A stretch of 7,117 nucleotides of DNA from Pseudomonadales bacterium (GCA_022448765.1 JAKUTI010000135.1:1-7117), one strand, 5' to 3'. Shown: positions 1 through 6,775, counted from the stretch's first letter. Notes: generated from the sequence alone by a model not told the origin. Made by a program: numbers and translations.

Positions 1-1599
1 AAGCACTACCAGTTCTTCGTTTCCGTTTGTCGTGTCACTTGTCAAAAGTGTGGTTGCACCCGGCTTCACTTCCGTGATCGGGTTGACAATCGTGATCGGT
101 GGCAATTCCCTCCAGCGAGCAGCGGAAGCATCTTCCGTGTCAGCAATCTGTGTCGCCGCGTGTGCGGTGCCAGCACGAGTAGGTTCAACTCCCACCTCGA
201 CAAAGAAACTCTCGTCGCCATCACTACGTGTTTCATCAAGCACAACGGGGAGGACATCAGCCACTGGAGTTCCTGCGTAACCACCCTGACCAAACGAGCG
301 ATGACTGCCCAGCATTAAAAGTCCGCCGCCGCGGTGATTAACGAAGTCCGCTATCATCCGCAACTGGTCGGGCGTGAAGTAATTGGCTTCGATACTGCCA
401 AGAATGATGCCGCGATACTTGTAGAGTTCCGCTCGTGTACGAGGAAACCCACCGACGAGATCATCAGGCCCTTCAACATCGAGCCGCATAAACTTATTTT
501 CTGCCGTGCGTTGCAGAATAGACACATGAAGATTCTCATCGTCAGAGACCGCACGACGAAGAAACTTGACTTCGAACCGTGGTTCGCCTTCAAAGTACAA
601 TAGTTTTTCTTCTCGGTCTTCAACGACTACAAGAGAGTCTCGAATGTTGTTTTGAGTAACCATTTCGCCTGGCTGCGGCGACACACGAAAAGTAAATAAC
701 CGTGGTCCTTCTTCTCCCGCAGTAAAACGCAAGCGCACCGTTTGCGGTTCTCCATCGCCAGCCAGTACAACCTCCTCTGACCCGACGATACGACCTTCAT
801 CTTCGGCCTGAACCGTAACTGTTTCACCGCGATACCCACGATGCGTCACGACCAAGTCAGTGACAAGAGACGCGCCCTTCAGCACACGACGAGGAGTTTC
901 AACCCGACCAAGCTGAATATCACGTTCGAATTCTTCACGACCTAGGCCAACAGTAAAGACAGGTACCCCAGCCGCTTGAATCGGCAGTAAAGATTCACCT
1001 AATCCGTCCTCTGCATTATCCGCACCGTCTGTAACAACAACGAGACCGGATAACGGCACACCAGATAGCTCGTCATGTGCTCGCTCAAGCGCCTGTCCTA
1101 AATGTGTACGCGTGCCGCTGTACCCAAGCTCATTGACGACATCAAGCCGATCGGTCTCGCTTGAAAATCCAAAGAACCGCAACGAAAAACGCTCGTTAAG
1201 TGCAGAACGCAACTCACCGTCCGTTGTTGCCAATTGATCCTCAACGAATTGCAATCGCGCTGTCTCATCACGGTCGGCTATCTGCATGCTCCGTGAATCA
1301 TCGATCAGCACACCGAGAAAATTTTGCTGTGGCACAACCGACGACAGCACAAGAACTGGCCGCAGCAAACAGAACGCCAACACAGCAAGCGCAACGAGAC
1401 GAACCGCGGCCAAAACACGTCGGTCTAACGGCTGACTATTACCACGTACTTGTGTATACGACCGCCACGTCGCCGCAGCGGCGACGACTACGACCAGAAG
1501 CACAAGTCCTCCGGCCCAGGACGCGCGAAATGTAAAGTCACCTTGCTCAAACATCAACGGCCGATACTTGAACAAGAACTCAAATAGCGATTCGAACAT
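1..1599 (-). CDS. vWA / class-I glutamine amidotransferase-like membrane protein (3' end missing)
   Basis: The frame is open for 533 codons from an ATG at 1599 to the left edge, with no stop, so the C-terminus lies outside the window. Two hydrophobic segments (about residues 27-45 and 61-82) precede a von Willebrand A domain (about 94-225). The MIDAS pieces are visible: DDSRS at 100-104, Thr165 in GTRTHLG, and TDGADN at 190-195. A beta-sandwich-like stretch follows (about 230-320). Then comes a region like the amidotransferase-fold domain of COG5426 (about 335-455, YRGIILGSIEANYFT and GGGLLMLGSHRSFGQGGY). No cysteine occupies the usual nucleophile elbow, so this domain is probably not a glutaminase. 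The architecture resembles BatA-type proteins found with MoxR ATPases and DUF58 proteins. The gene starts 26 bases after the DUF4159 gene and has no clear Shine-Dalgarno, which suggests co-transcription and translational coupling. Substrate and role are unknown; a membrane-anchored protein with periplasmic domains is inferred. Confidence 0.9.
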   Translation of the reverse strand, partial: MFESLFEFLFKYRPLMFEQGDFTFRASWAGGLVLLVVVVAAAATWRSYTQVRGNSQPLDRRVLAAVRLVALAVLAFCLLRPVLVLSSVVPQQNFLGVLIDDSRSMQIADRDETARLQFVEDQLATTDGELRSALNERFSLRFFGFSSETDRLDVVNELGYSGTRTHLGQALERAHDELSGVPLSGLVVVTDGADNAEDGLGESLLPIQAAGVPVFTVGLGREEFERDIQLGRVETPRRVLKGASLVTDLVVTHRGYRGETVTVQAEDEGRIVGSEEVVLAGDGEPQTVRLRFTAGEEGPRLFTFRVSPQPGEMVTQNNIRDSLVVVEDREEKLLYFEGEPRFEVKFLRRAVSDDENLHVSILQRTAENKFMRLDVEGPDDLVGGFPRTRAELYKYRGIILGSIEANYFTPDQLRMIADFVNHRGGGLLMLGSHRSFGQGGYAGTPVADVLPVVLDETRSDGDESFFVEVGVEPTRAGTAHAATQIADTEDASAARWRELPPITIVNPITEVKPGATTLLTSDTTNGNEELVVL

Positions 1600-1625
1600 G
1601 GTTTTCGATCAGGCGGCAATAAGCC

Positions 1626-2498
1626 TCAGTGGCTCATCGCATAGACAATAAAATTGATGCCCAATTGGACAGCAAAAGTCGAGTACTTCAAAGGGTATTC
1701 CGGCCGCTCTGCCCACTCCCACGCGTCACCCAAGTCAGTATTCCAATTTATGAGGACCATTAATCGGTCCTGTTCGTCAAAAATACCTCGTACATGTGCG
1801 GTATATCCATCCTGCTCCCACGTACGACCACCCCAGTAATTACCGTACGCTGGTACTTGCAACACTTCGTCGATGCGATAGACCGTATTGAAAAGGGGAT
1901 GGTCAAGAGGCACATCAATAATCGGATGCTCCGGGAATACCTGGCGTATCTGCTGTTCAAAATTTGCCCACTGCCAAGAACCCCAAAAATCATCGATGAC
2001 CAAAAATCCACCGGCTAGCAAATAGTTTCGCAAGCCTTCAATCTCAGCAGGACTTAACGCGATATCCCCGACTTCTAACGCATATAGAAACGGATACTTC
2101 CGAATTTCGGGGTCATCCAACCGGATCGCGTTCTCTGTTGGTGACCCGTTGACATCGATTAACCGATTTACGACCGTCATGAACTGTCGGTCAGCTTTCG
2201 GATAATCGATGGCCCAGCGACCATATCCCCAGCCACTGTTGTAAATCGCCCTAGTAAAGTAGAACTCGTGCGGACCGCCCGGACTCTTCATCGTGCCGCG
2301 TCCCTGGTCGAGCAATTGACGGGGGTCAAATCCCTGCTGCGCCTGCTCACTCAGCACGCCTGATTCAATAGAACCAGTGTTGTTTCTTTCGACAGTGGGT
2401 GCATTTGTCGTATCACCCAAATTCGTACGGACGAGGAATGCAATGCCGACAATAGCCGACACCATCACAATCGCTCTCAATCCGTTTAACGGCCTCAT
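1626..2498 (-). CDS. DUF4159 domain-containing membrane-anchored protein
   Basis: This is a 290-residue protein. An N-terminal hydrophobic anchor (about residues 7-23, RAIVMVSAIVGIAFLV) is followed by a low-complexity linker (about 28-75) and a DUF4159-type domain to the C-terminus. Recognisable stretches are FYFTRAIYNSGWGYG (79-93), the GGFLVIDDFWGSWQW motif (163-177), VFPEHPII (187-194), DHPLFNTVYRI (199-209) and the C-terminal LKYSTFAVQLGINFIVYAMSH run. DUF4159 has no established biochemical role; family members often lie near MoxR ATPase, DUF58 and vWA genes, as here. The frame extends upstream to an ATG at 2678. The ATG at 2498 is preferred because it places the anchor at the N-terminus, and the upstream 60 residues look non-coding and overlap the divergent promoter region. 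Only a weak GGA lies 10 bases upstream. It is probably the first gene of a unit with the vWA gene. Confidence 0.88.
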   Translation of the reverse strand: MRPLNGLRAIVMVSAIVGIAFLVRTNLGDTTNAPTVERNNTGSIESGVLSEQAQQGFDPRQLLDQGRGTMKSPGGPHEFYFTRAIYNSGWGYGRWAIDYPKADRQFMTVVNRLIDVNGSPTENAIRLDDPEIRKYPFLYALEVGDIALSPAEIEGLRNYLLAGGFLVIDDFWGSWQWANFEQQIRQVFPEHPIIDVPLDHPLFNTVYRIDEVLQVPAYGNYWGGRTWEQDGYTAHVRGIFDEQDRLMVLINWNTDLGDAWEWAERPEYPLKYSTFAVQLGINFIVYAMSH

Positions 2499-2746
2499 TA
2501 GCTGATCCGTGTCCAGGGGAATCCGGCCCGAGGTGGTCGGGGCCAAAGTAGTAGGAAGGCCGCGTTTCCCTGACGTTAGCCGCAGCATAGCACAGGGTGT
2601 AACCAGCCCGTTACGCCAATGTAAATGAAACCCGAGGAAAAGTCTTTTGAACAAGACACTGTCCTGATCAGTTGACACTACCGGGGCTCAAAATCAGTGA
2701 ATTCTGGGGCGAATATAACTGGTACGATATATGCATAGTGAGATAT
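2499..2746. promoter_or_regulatory. divergent intergenic region with weak promoter candidates
   Basis: This 248-base region separates the minus-strand DUF4159 gene from the plus-strand beta-barrel gene, so it should hold promoters for both. For the minus strand, an extended -10-like element (TGC then TATGCT, at 2592-2584) lies about 86 bases upstream of the ATG at 2498, with no good -35. For the plus strand there is a TATAAC at 2714-2719, also without a good -35. A perfect TTGACA at 2672-2677 has no -10 at normal spacing. A direct repeat GATATATG occurs at 2726-2733 and 2742-2749, the second copy containing the chosen start codon. Promoter placement is a by-eye guess; the regulatory role follows from gene orientation. 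Confidence 0.45.
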
Positions 2747-3514
2747 ATGTTCGCAAGGCAAAGACCTTTGGAGCGAAGCAGTTTGGCGACTGCGATGTTC
2801 ACTCTTATGTTCTGCTTACTGCTTGTACCTGAAGCATTAGCCCAACAGGATCCAGATTTTCTGTTCGACCGACCCAACGGTTTTATCATGCTGCGCGGCC
2901 AACAAAACCTGCAACGGGCTCAAAGCGACTTGTACGACTTTACGACTCGGGAATTAACCCTTGAAAAATCTGACTTCAACGGAGCTGGCCTCACGCTTGA
3001 ATTCGGGAAAACATTAACCTCCCGGATAGACCTGCGGACAGGCGTCGACTTTACCAGTGCGTTTGCTCGGTCCGAATCTCGCGACTTTACTGACATGGAC
3101 GACCTGCCGATTGAGCAAGATACGTCTTTGCGGCAAGTCGATCTTTTTGCAAGCCTTGAGTTTGCACTTACCTCACGTGGACGCTCGATCGGACAATACT
3201 CGTACGTGCCAAGCCGATTTGTGCCCTACGTCGGTGCAGGTGGTGGTTTTCTTTGGTATCAATTCCAGCAGTCCGGAGATTTTGTAGATTTCAGGGACAT
3301 GGCCATCTTTCGGGCCAACTACAAATCAGATGGTTGGACACCGAGCGGGCACGTGTTCGGAGGGGTACATGTCCGCATCACACCAAACGTATCGGTAACC
3401 GGAGAAGTTCGACAAATCTGGGCTGACGCAGAACTAAATCGCGACTTCTCTAAGTTCAACCCGATCGATCTTTCAGGGTTACGCCTTGGCGTCGGAATTC
3501 GGTTCGTGTTCTGA
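2747..3514 (+). CDS. outer-membrane beta-barrel protein (porin/OmpA-like fold), function unknown
   Basis: From the ATG at 2747 this is a 255-residue protein. It has a clear Sec signal peptide: basic start MFARQRPLER, hydrophobic core about 13-27, and a likely cleavage after ALA at 30-32. The mature part alternates polar and hydrophobic residues as in beta-strands, for example GAGLTLEFGKTL (79-90), SRIDLRTGVDFTSAF (92-106), RQVDLFASLEFAL (129-141) and FVPYVGAGGGFLWYQF (158-173). It ends in LGVGIRFVF, a terminal strand with the C-terminal Phe typical of BAM substrates. Its size fits an 8- to 10-stranded barrel; no OmpA peptidoglycan-binding domain follows. An in-frame ATG at 2672 would add 25 residues before the signal peptide and is rejected. 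No strong Shine-Dalgarno precedes 2747. The next gene starts 23 bases downstream, so the two probably form an operon. Ligand and function cannot be read from the sequence. Confidence 0.88.
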   Translation: MFARQRPLERSSLATAMFTLMFCLLLVPEALAQQDPDFLFDRPNGFIMLRGQQNLQRAQSDLYDFTTRELTLEKSDFNGAGLTLEFGKTLTSRIDLRTGVDFTSAFARSESRDFTDMDDLPIEQDTSLRQVDLFASLEFALTSRGRSIGQYSYVPSRFVPYVGAGGGFLWYQFQQSGDFVDFRDMAIFRANYKSDGWTPSGHVFGGVHVRITPNVSVTGEVRQIWADAELNRDFSKFNPIDLSGLRLGVGIRFVF

Positions 3515-3524
3515 TAGGTAAAGT

Positions 3525-3530
3525 GGAGGA
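3525..3530 (+). promoter_or_regulatory. strong ribosome binding site for the gene at 3538
   Basis: GGAGGA lies 7 bases before the ATG at 3538. It decides the start of that gene: the in-frame GTG at 3523 sits just upstream of this Shine-Dalgarno and would put it inside the coding sequence. It is by far the best ribosome binding site in the window, suggesting higher translation of the second gene of the pair. Confidence 0.8.
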
Positions 3531-3537
3531 GAGGACC

Positions 3538-4875
3538 ATGCGAAACAGAACCACTCGCACTCGCTTGATAGCTATAAGCACGATTCTGTCCCTAAGCGCC
3601 ATACTCGCAGTCAGTGTCGACGCTGCAACTCCGCGCCAAGCCGGCACCATTCTGTCCGCTCCACCCGCCTACGATTCACAATGGTTGCCATGGGTCGGGT
3701 GCTGGCAACTCTGGGAAGAACAAGTTGAACGAGCGGCTGGTCGGGGCGACGACTTTCCCGAACGCACCATGGTCTGCATGAACCCGACGGCCGACAATGC
3801 CGGCGTCCTGTTGTCTGCTAGCGCGACCGGTGAGACATTAGCGGAACGCACCCTCATCGCAGACGGCACACAACGCGCTGTTACAGATGGTGACTGCCAA
3901 GGCTGGGAACAGCGTACGTGGTCATCTGACGGCCATCGTCTCTTTACACGTGCTGAACTGCAGTGTGGCACCCCTACTCTGCGACGTACGAGCGGCGTTA
4001 GTTTTTTCTCAACAAATGCTAACTGGATCGATATACAACTGATTGAAGTCGGGGACCGCGAACATCTTGAAATACGTCGCTACACACCGATTGATGAAAC
4101 CGAGCGACTTTCACTACTTGAACGACGGGACGACCCGATCACACCCTCTGAGCGGCAGGAGTTACTGAAAAGTACACAAGCACCTCAGGCTACTCAGCGC
4201 ACGATCCGTGAACTACGCCAGCTTAGTACAGCTTCGCTCAACCTAATCAACGTCCAAGAAGCTTTACTACTTGCAGACGCACAGGTCGTTGAAGCCATGC
4301 TCACGGAAACCGAACCCCGTCTCAATCTCAACGCGAAGACACTAATCGAACTGGACAACGCCGGCATCGATGGGAGTGTTATCGACTTACTCGTCGCGCT
4401 GGCCTACCCAGAAAGGTTTGTAGTCGAACGCCGCAACAGTGGCGGTGGTGGTGGGTACGGAGGTTTTCGCCGGTTTGGTACGTACTCTTCGTATGATCCT
4501 ATCTGGTACCGCGACCTCTATCCCTATTACGTTACCCCGTTGGGCTATGGCGGGTGGCTCTCGGGCTACAGTCCGTACTTCTACCCCAATTACGGAAATC
4601 CCTTCATCTCCATTCGGGATGATACCGGTGGTTCACGGACGAGCCCTCGTGTCATCGAAGATCAAGGCTACACCCGCGTCGCACCGCGTGCGATTGATCG
4701 GAGCAGTGGCCGATCGGCCTCTGGTGGTGGAACGAGCGGGAGGTCACCTGGCTCATCGGCGCCCCGTTCTCGCGGTGGTAGTGGCGGTGTGTCGTCGGGC
4801 GGCTACTCACGCGGCGGCGGTGACGACGGTGGTGGCGGCGGTGGCGGAGGACGTACAGCCGTCCCACGACGTTAA
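3538..4875 (+). CDS. secreted four-cysteine protein with Gly/Tyr/Arg-rich C-terminal tail, unrecognised
   Basis: This 445-residue protein has a Sec signal peptide (basic MRNRTTRTRL, hydrophobic core about 11-27, likely cleavage near VDA-A at 27-30). Residues 45-180 form a beta-rich domain with the only four cysteines, C55, C80, C120 and C143, which could form two disulfides in the periplasm. It opens with WLPWVGCWQLW, loosely like the first strand of lipocalin/nitrobindin-type barrels; this is speculation. Residues 195-298 are mostly helical, ending in a segment rich in Leu and Asn and then GIDGSVIDLLVALAYPERF, which I believe recurs in uncharacterised acidobacterial proteins. Residues 301-355 are aromatic and glycine-rich (GGGGGYGGF, WYRDLYPYY), and 362-445 is a disordered Ser/Gly/Arg tail with an eight-glycine run. 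No enzymatic motif is visible. It is co-directional with the outer-membrane protein 23 bases upstream, so a surface or envelope role is inferred. The product is not recognised by name. Confidence 0.88.
   Translation: MRNRTTRTRLIAISTILSLSAILAVSVDAATPRQAGTILSAPPAYDSQWLPWVGCWQLWEEQVERAAGRGDDFPERTMVCMNPTADNAGVLLSASATGETLAERTLIADGTQRAVTDGDCQGWEQRTWSSDGHRLFTRAELQCGTPTLRRTSGVSFFSTNANWIDIQLIEVGDREHLEIRRYTPIDETERLSLLERRDDPITPSERQELLKSTQAPQATQRTIRELRQLSTASLNLINVQEALLLADAQVVEAMLTETEPRLNLNAKTLIELDNAGIDGSVIDLLVALAYPERFVVERRNSGGGGGYGGFRRFGTYSSYDPIWYRDLYPYYVTPLGYGGWLSGYSPYFYPNYGNPFISIRDDTGGSRTSPRVIEDQGYTRVAPRAIDRSSGRSASGGGTSGRSPGSSAPRSRGGSGGVSSGGYSRGGGDDGGGGGGGGRTAVPRR
4828..4851 (+). repeat. GGN codon run encoding eight glycines
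   Basis: Eight consecutive glycine codons (GGT, GGC and GGA mixed) lie near the 3' end of the secreted protein gene, after a shorter GGC-GGC-GGT run and an Asp pair. It is a low-complexity tract that could vary in length by slippage, though the mixed codons reduce that tendency. Confidence 0.6.
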
Positions 4876-4937
4876 TATCCCGACGCCCTACACCTCACGA
4901 TAACAACAACTTTATTTGCCCGCACACGCAATACGTA

Positions 4938-4950
4938 CGCGGACTCCGCG
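4938..4950. terminator. small hairpin between convergent genes, possible weak terminator
   Basis: CGCGG, loop ACT, CCGCG: a 5-bp GC-only stem in the 78-base gap between the convergent genes ending at 4875 and 4954. Neither side carries a T-run, so it is a poor intrinsic terminator; its location between two converging stops is the main support. The rest of the gap shows no better hairpin. Confidence 0.25.
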
Positions 4951-4953
4951 CAA

Positions 4954-5820
4954 TCACTCTTCGAATGTCACTTCGAACATCGTCGGCCACAATTTACCGG
5001 TGATGTAGAAACGATCACGGTCCGGGTCATACGCGATACCATTAAGCACATCCACACCACGTGACTCTTCTCGCGTGAGCAGCCCTGACGCATCGATATA
5101 TTCGGTGACGTCACCACTCTCCAGGTCGATACGGAGAATAATGTCCCGTTGGTACACGTTCGCATAGACCGTATCGCCAACACATTCCAATTCGTTGAGT
5201 TGCATCTGCGGTACGCCTCGCAGCGTGACATCAACCCCACCAATTTCTTCAAATGACTGAAGATCACGAAAAGTCAGACGACTCGAGCCATTACTCATAA
5301 TTAATCGGCGGCCGTCATTACACAGTCCCCATCCCTCGCCGCGGTAGCGAAACGTTTCCAACTGATCAAACTGTTCAATACCCAGAGCAAACGCACGCTG
5401 GGCTTTGTACGTCAACATGATCAACCGATCTTCGACTCGGGCAATGCCTTCACCGAAGAATGCAGGGGAAATCCCAACACGCTGTTCAACGGTCCCTGTT
5501 GCAGGGTCAAGCCGTCTCAAATCAGACTGCCCATAGCGCCCAGTGCTTTCCAACAGCTTGCCCTCAAATAAAATCAAACCTTGCGTATAGGCCGTCGGAT
5601 CGTGTGGGAATCGTCGATGCACCTCAACGCGCAGTTCACGAACCGACTCTTCTGACTGAAAGCCAGAAGCTGTCTGAGACCACGCCGGCAAGAACATCCA
5701 AACCACCGCACCAAATACTAGGGCCGCAAGAAAAATACTCGCAGCGTGCCGAACCACTCTTTGGTTCGAATGGTATCGTCCGGCTGGAATCCAACGCTCA
5801 GGTCGTCTCTTTCGTCTCAC
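4954..5820 (-). CDS. glutaminyl-peptide cyclotransferase (glutamine cyclotransferase), membrane-anchored
   Basis: This 288-residue protein of the plant/bacterial (papaya-type) glutamine cyclotransferase family converts N-terminal Gln of peptides to pyroglutamate with release of ammonia. The five-bladed propeller signature is present nearly end to end: FPHDPTAYTQGL (71-82), ESTGRYGQSDLRR (91-103), FFGEGI (121-126), LTYK (136-139), GEGWGLCNDG (161-170), MSNGSSRLTFRD (175-186), QLNELECV (207-214), ANVYQRDIILRID (220-232) and DVLNGIAYD (257-265) with TGKLWPTMFEV (274-284). The N-terminus is basic, then hydrophobic (about 27-46), giving a signal anchor or signal peptide and a periplasmic enzyme. 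It starts at a GTG supported by an AGAGGG nine bases upstream. It lies 46 bases after the EEP-family gene on the same strand. LTYK and ANVY replace the Trp-containing forms I recall as commoner in the family; the fold should tolerate this. Confidence 0.93.
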   Translation of the reverse strand: MRRKRRPERWIPAGRYHSNQRVVRHAASIFLAALVFGAVVWMFLPAWSQTASGFQSEESVRELRVEVHRRFPHDPTAYTQGLILFEGKLLESTGRYGQSDLRRLDPATGTVEQRVGISPAFFGEGIARVEDRLIMLTYKAQRAFALGIEQFDQLETFRYRGEGWGLCNDGRRLIMSNGSSRLTFRDLQSFEEIGGVDVTLRGVPQMQLNELECVGDTVYANVYQRDIILRIDLESGDVTEYIDASGLLTREESRGVDVLNGIAYDPDRDRFYITGKLWPTMFEVTFEE

Positions 5821-5829
5821 CTGCAGAAG

Positions 5830-5835
5830 CCCTCT
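5830..5835 (-). promoter_or_regulatory. ribosome binding site supporting the GTG start at 5820
   Basis: Read on the minus strand this is AGAGGG, separated by nine bases from the GTG at 5820. It supports GTG initiation rather than a later in-frame ATG, none of which would keep the basic start of the signal-anchor segment. Confidence 0.5.
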
Positions 5836-5866
5836 TTATCGTTTCGTAAGCCTAATCTAAACCGGC

Positions 5867-6775
5867 TCATTCCTCCCGCACTTCAATCTCTGCAACAACA
5901 GGATAGTGATCAGAAGGGTATCGTCCTCGGTCATCAGTCACGACCGTTTCGACCGATCGGACTCCGATCGGTCCACCTACAAGAATCCAATCGATACGTC
6001 CGTCGGGGGCCTCCTCAGGAGGGCCAAATTCCCCAGACGTGCGCGACGGCCCGTAACGCTCCGTCGCAACAACCCATGCGTCTCTCAATCCGTCTGACGT
6101 GGCCGCCTCCCATGTATCGCTTGTTTCTGCAATGGCATTGAAATCTCCTGTGACCACAATGGCACTATCCGACGGTAAAGTCGCCAGCCGATCCTTAATC
6201 ATGCGTACTGATTCGAGTTGCCGCGGTCCGCGTCTCAGCGTCAAATGTGTATTGAAGACATAGAACCGAAGACCGGTCGTAACGTGGTGGAATTGGGCCC
6301 ACGTCACGATGCGCGACACATTGCGCCGCCACCCTGACCCTCTAGGTCCTTCGGGAGTCGATGAGAGCCAAAAAGTACCAGACTCTATTGGGACAAGCTC
6401 CGTATATCGATAAAAAATGGGCGTGTATTCACTCAGGCCGGTACCGCCGTTAAGACCACGATCGACTCCGAGCCATCGGTATTCTGGAAGAGCCTCCGAT
6501 AAATACTCGAGTTGATCGGCGAGCGCCTCCTGAAAACCAAGCACCTGTGGTGCCTGACTAAGAATCGTATCCACCACCAAGGCTTTACGGTGATCCCATG
6601 CATTCTCACCATCATCAATATTGGATGTCCGAACATTGAAGGTCATGATGCTGAGAGCTAATGGCTCTTCCGCCCTTACGACCGTAGTACAACAAGCGAA
6701 GACGATAAACGCTGTCACGAAGGACAAAAACAGATCGGCTATCCCGCTCGATTCTCTTCCGTGTCTGGACACCAT
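5867..6775 (-). CDS. secreted endonuclease/exonuclease/phosphatase (EEP) family protein
   Basis: This 302-residue protein has a signal peptide (hydrophobic core about 14-33, likely cleavage after VRA at 33-35) and one EEP (DNase I-like) domain filling the rest. The metal and catalytic set looks complete: Asn47 in TFNVR, Glu83 in FQEA, Tyr122 in FYR, Asn175 and His177 in NTHL, Asp211 and Asn213 in TGDFNA, Asp262 in RIDWI, and Asp289-His290 in SDHYPV. Such proteins cleave phosphodiesters or phosphomonoesters with Mg2+; the substrate (nucleic acid, sugar phosphate or lipid head group) cannot be told. The NTHL motif continues TL, where relatives I recall have Asp-His. The ATG at 6775 was chosen; a GTG at 6781 in the same frame adds two residues, and neither has a convincing Shine-Dalgarno. 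The gene follows the right-edge gene by about 49 bases and precedes the cyclotransferase gene by 46, so a shared transcript is likely. Confidence 0.92.
   Translation of the reverse strand: MVSRHGRESSGIADLFLSFVTAFIVFACCTTVVRAEEPLALSIMTFNVRTSNIDDGENAWDHRKALVVDTILSQAPQVLGFQEALADQLEYLSEALPEYRWLGVDRGLNGGTGLSEYTPIFYRYTELVPIESGTFWLSSTPEGPRGSGWRRNVSRIVTWAQFHHVTTGLRFYVFNTHLTLRRGPRQLESVRMIKDRLATLPSDSAIVVTGDFNAIAETSDTWEAATSDGLRDAWVVATERYGPSRTSGEFGPPEEAPDGRIDWILVGGPIGVRSVETVVTDDRGRYPSDHYPVVAEIEVREE
5951..5973. repeat. perfect 10-bp inverted repeat with 3-base spacer inside the EEP gene
   Basis: Arm GACCGATCGG, spacer ACT, arm CCGATCGGTC. It lies near the 3' end of the EEP coding sequence, over the codons for GPIGVRS. 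The perfect match could give a stable RNA hairpin or a dyad binding site, or could be a chance product of the encoded residues. No T-run follows on either strand. Confidence 0.6.

Noticed and set aside
334..603. Plus-strand 89-residue open frame
   Set aside because: It is antisense to the amidotransferase-like part of the minus-strand gene, whose protein motifs are convincing.
1200..1535. Plus-strand 111-residue open frame
   Set aside because: It overlaps the vWA and transmembrane coding region on the opposite strand and shows no family features.
2672..2677. TTGACA as a sigma-70 -35 element
   Set aside because: No acceptable -10 lies 15-19 bases downstream; the nearest TATAAC is 36 bases away.
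2499..2678. 60-residue N-terminal extension of the DUF4159 gene to an ATG at 2678
   Set aside because: It would place the membrane anchor internally, has an unnatural composition, and overlaps the region that must hold the divergent promoters.
2672..2746. Upstream start at 2672 for the beta-barrel gene
   Set aside because: It adds 25 residues before a complete, typical signal peptide that begins at 2747.
4708..4719. Palindrome GGCCGATCGGCC inside the secreted protein gene
   Set aside because: It has no loop for a hairpin and is in GC-rich low-complexity coding sequence, so chance is the simplest explanation.
4439..4903. Plus-strand 154-residue open frame rich in Ala/Val/Arg
   Set aside because: It is an out-of-frame reading of the glycine-rich tail of the secreted protein gene, caused by its GC-rich repeats.
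5460..6141. Two plus-strand open frames of about 130 residues
   Set aside because: They are antisense to the cyclotransferase and EEP genes, both of which have strong family motifs.
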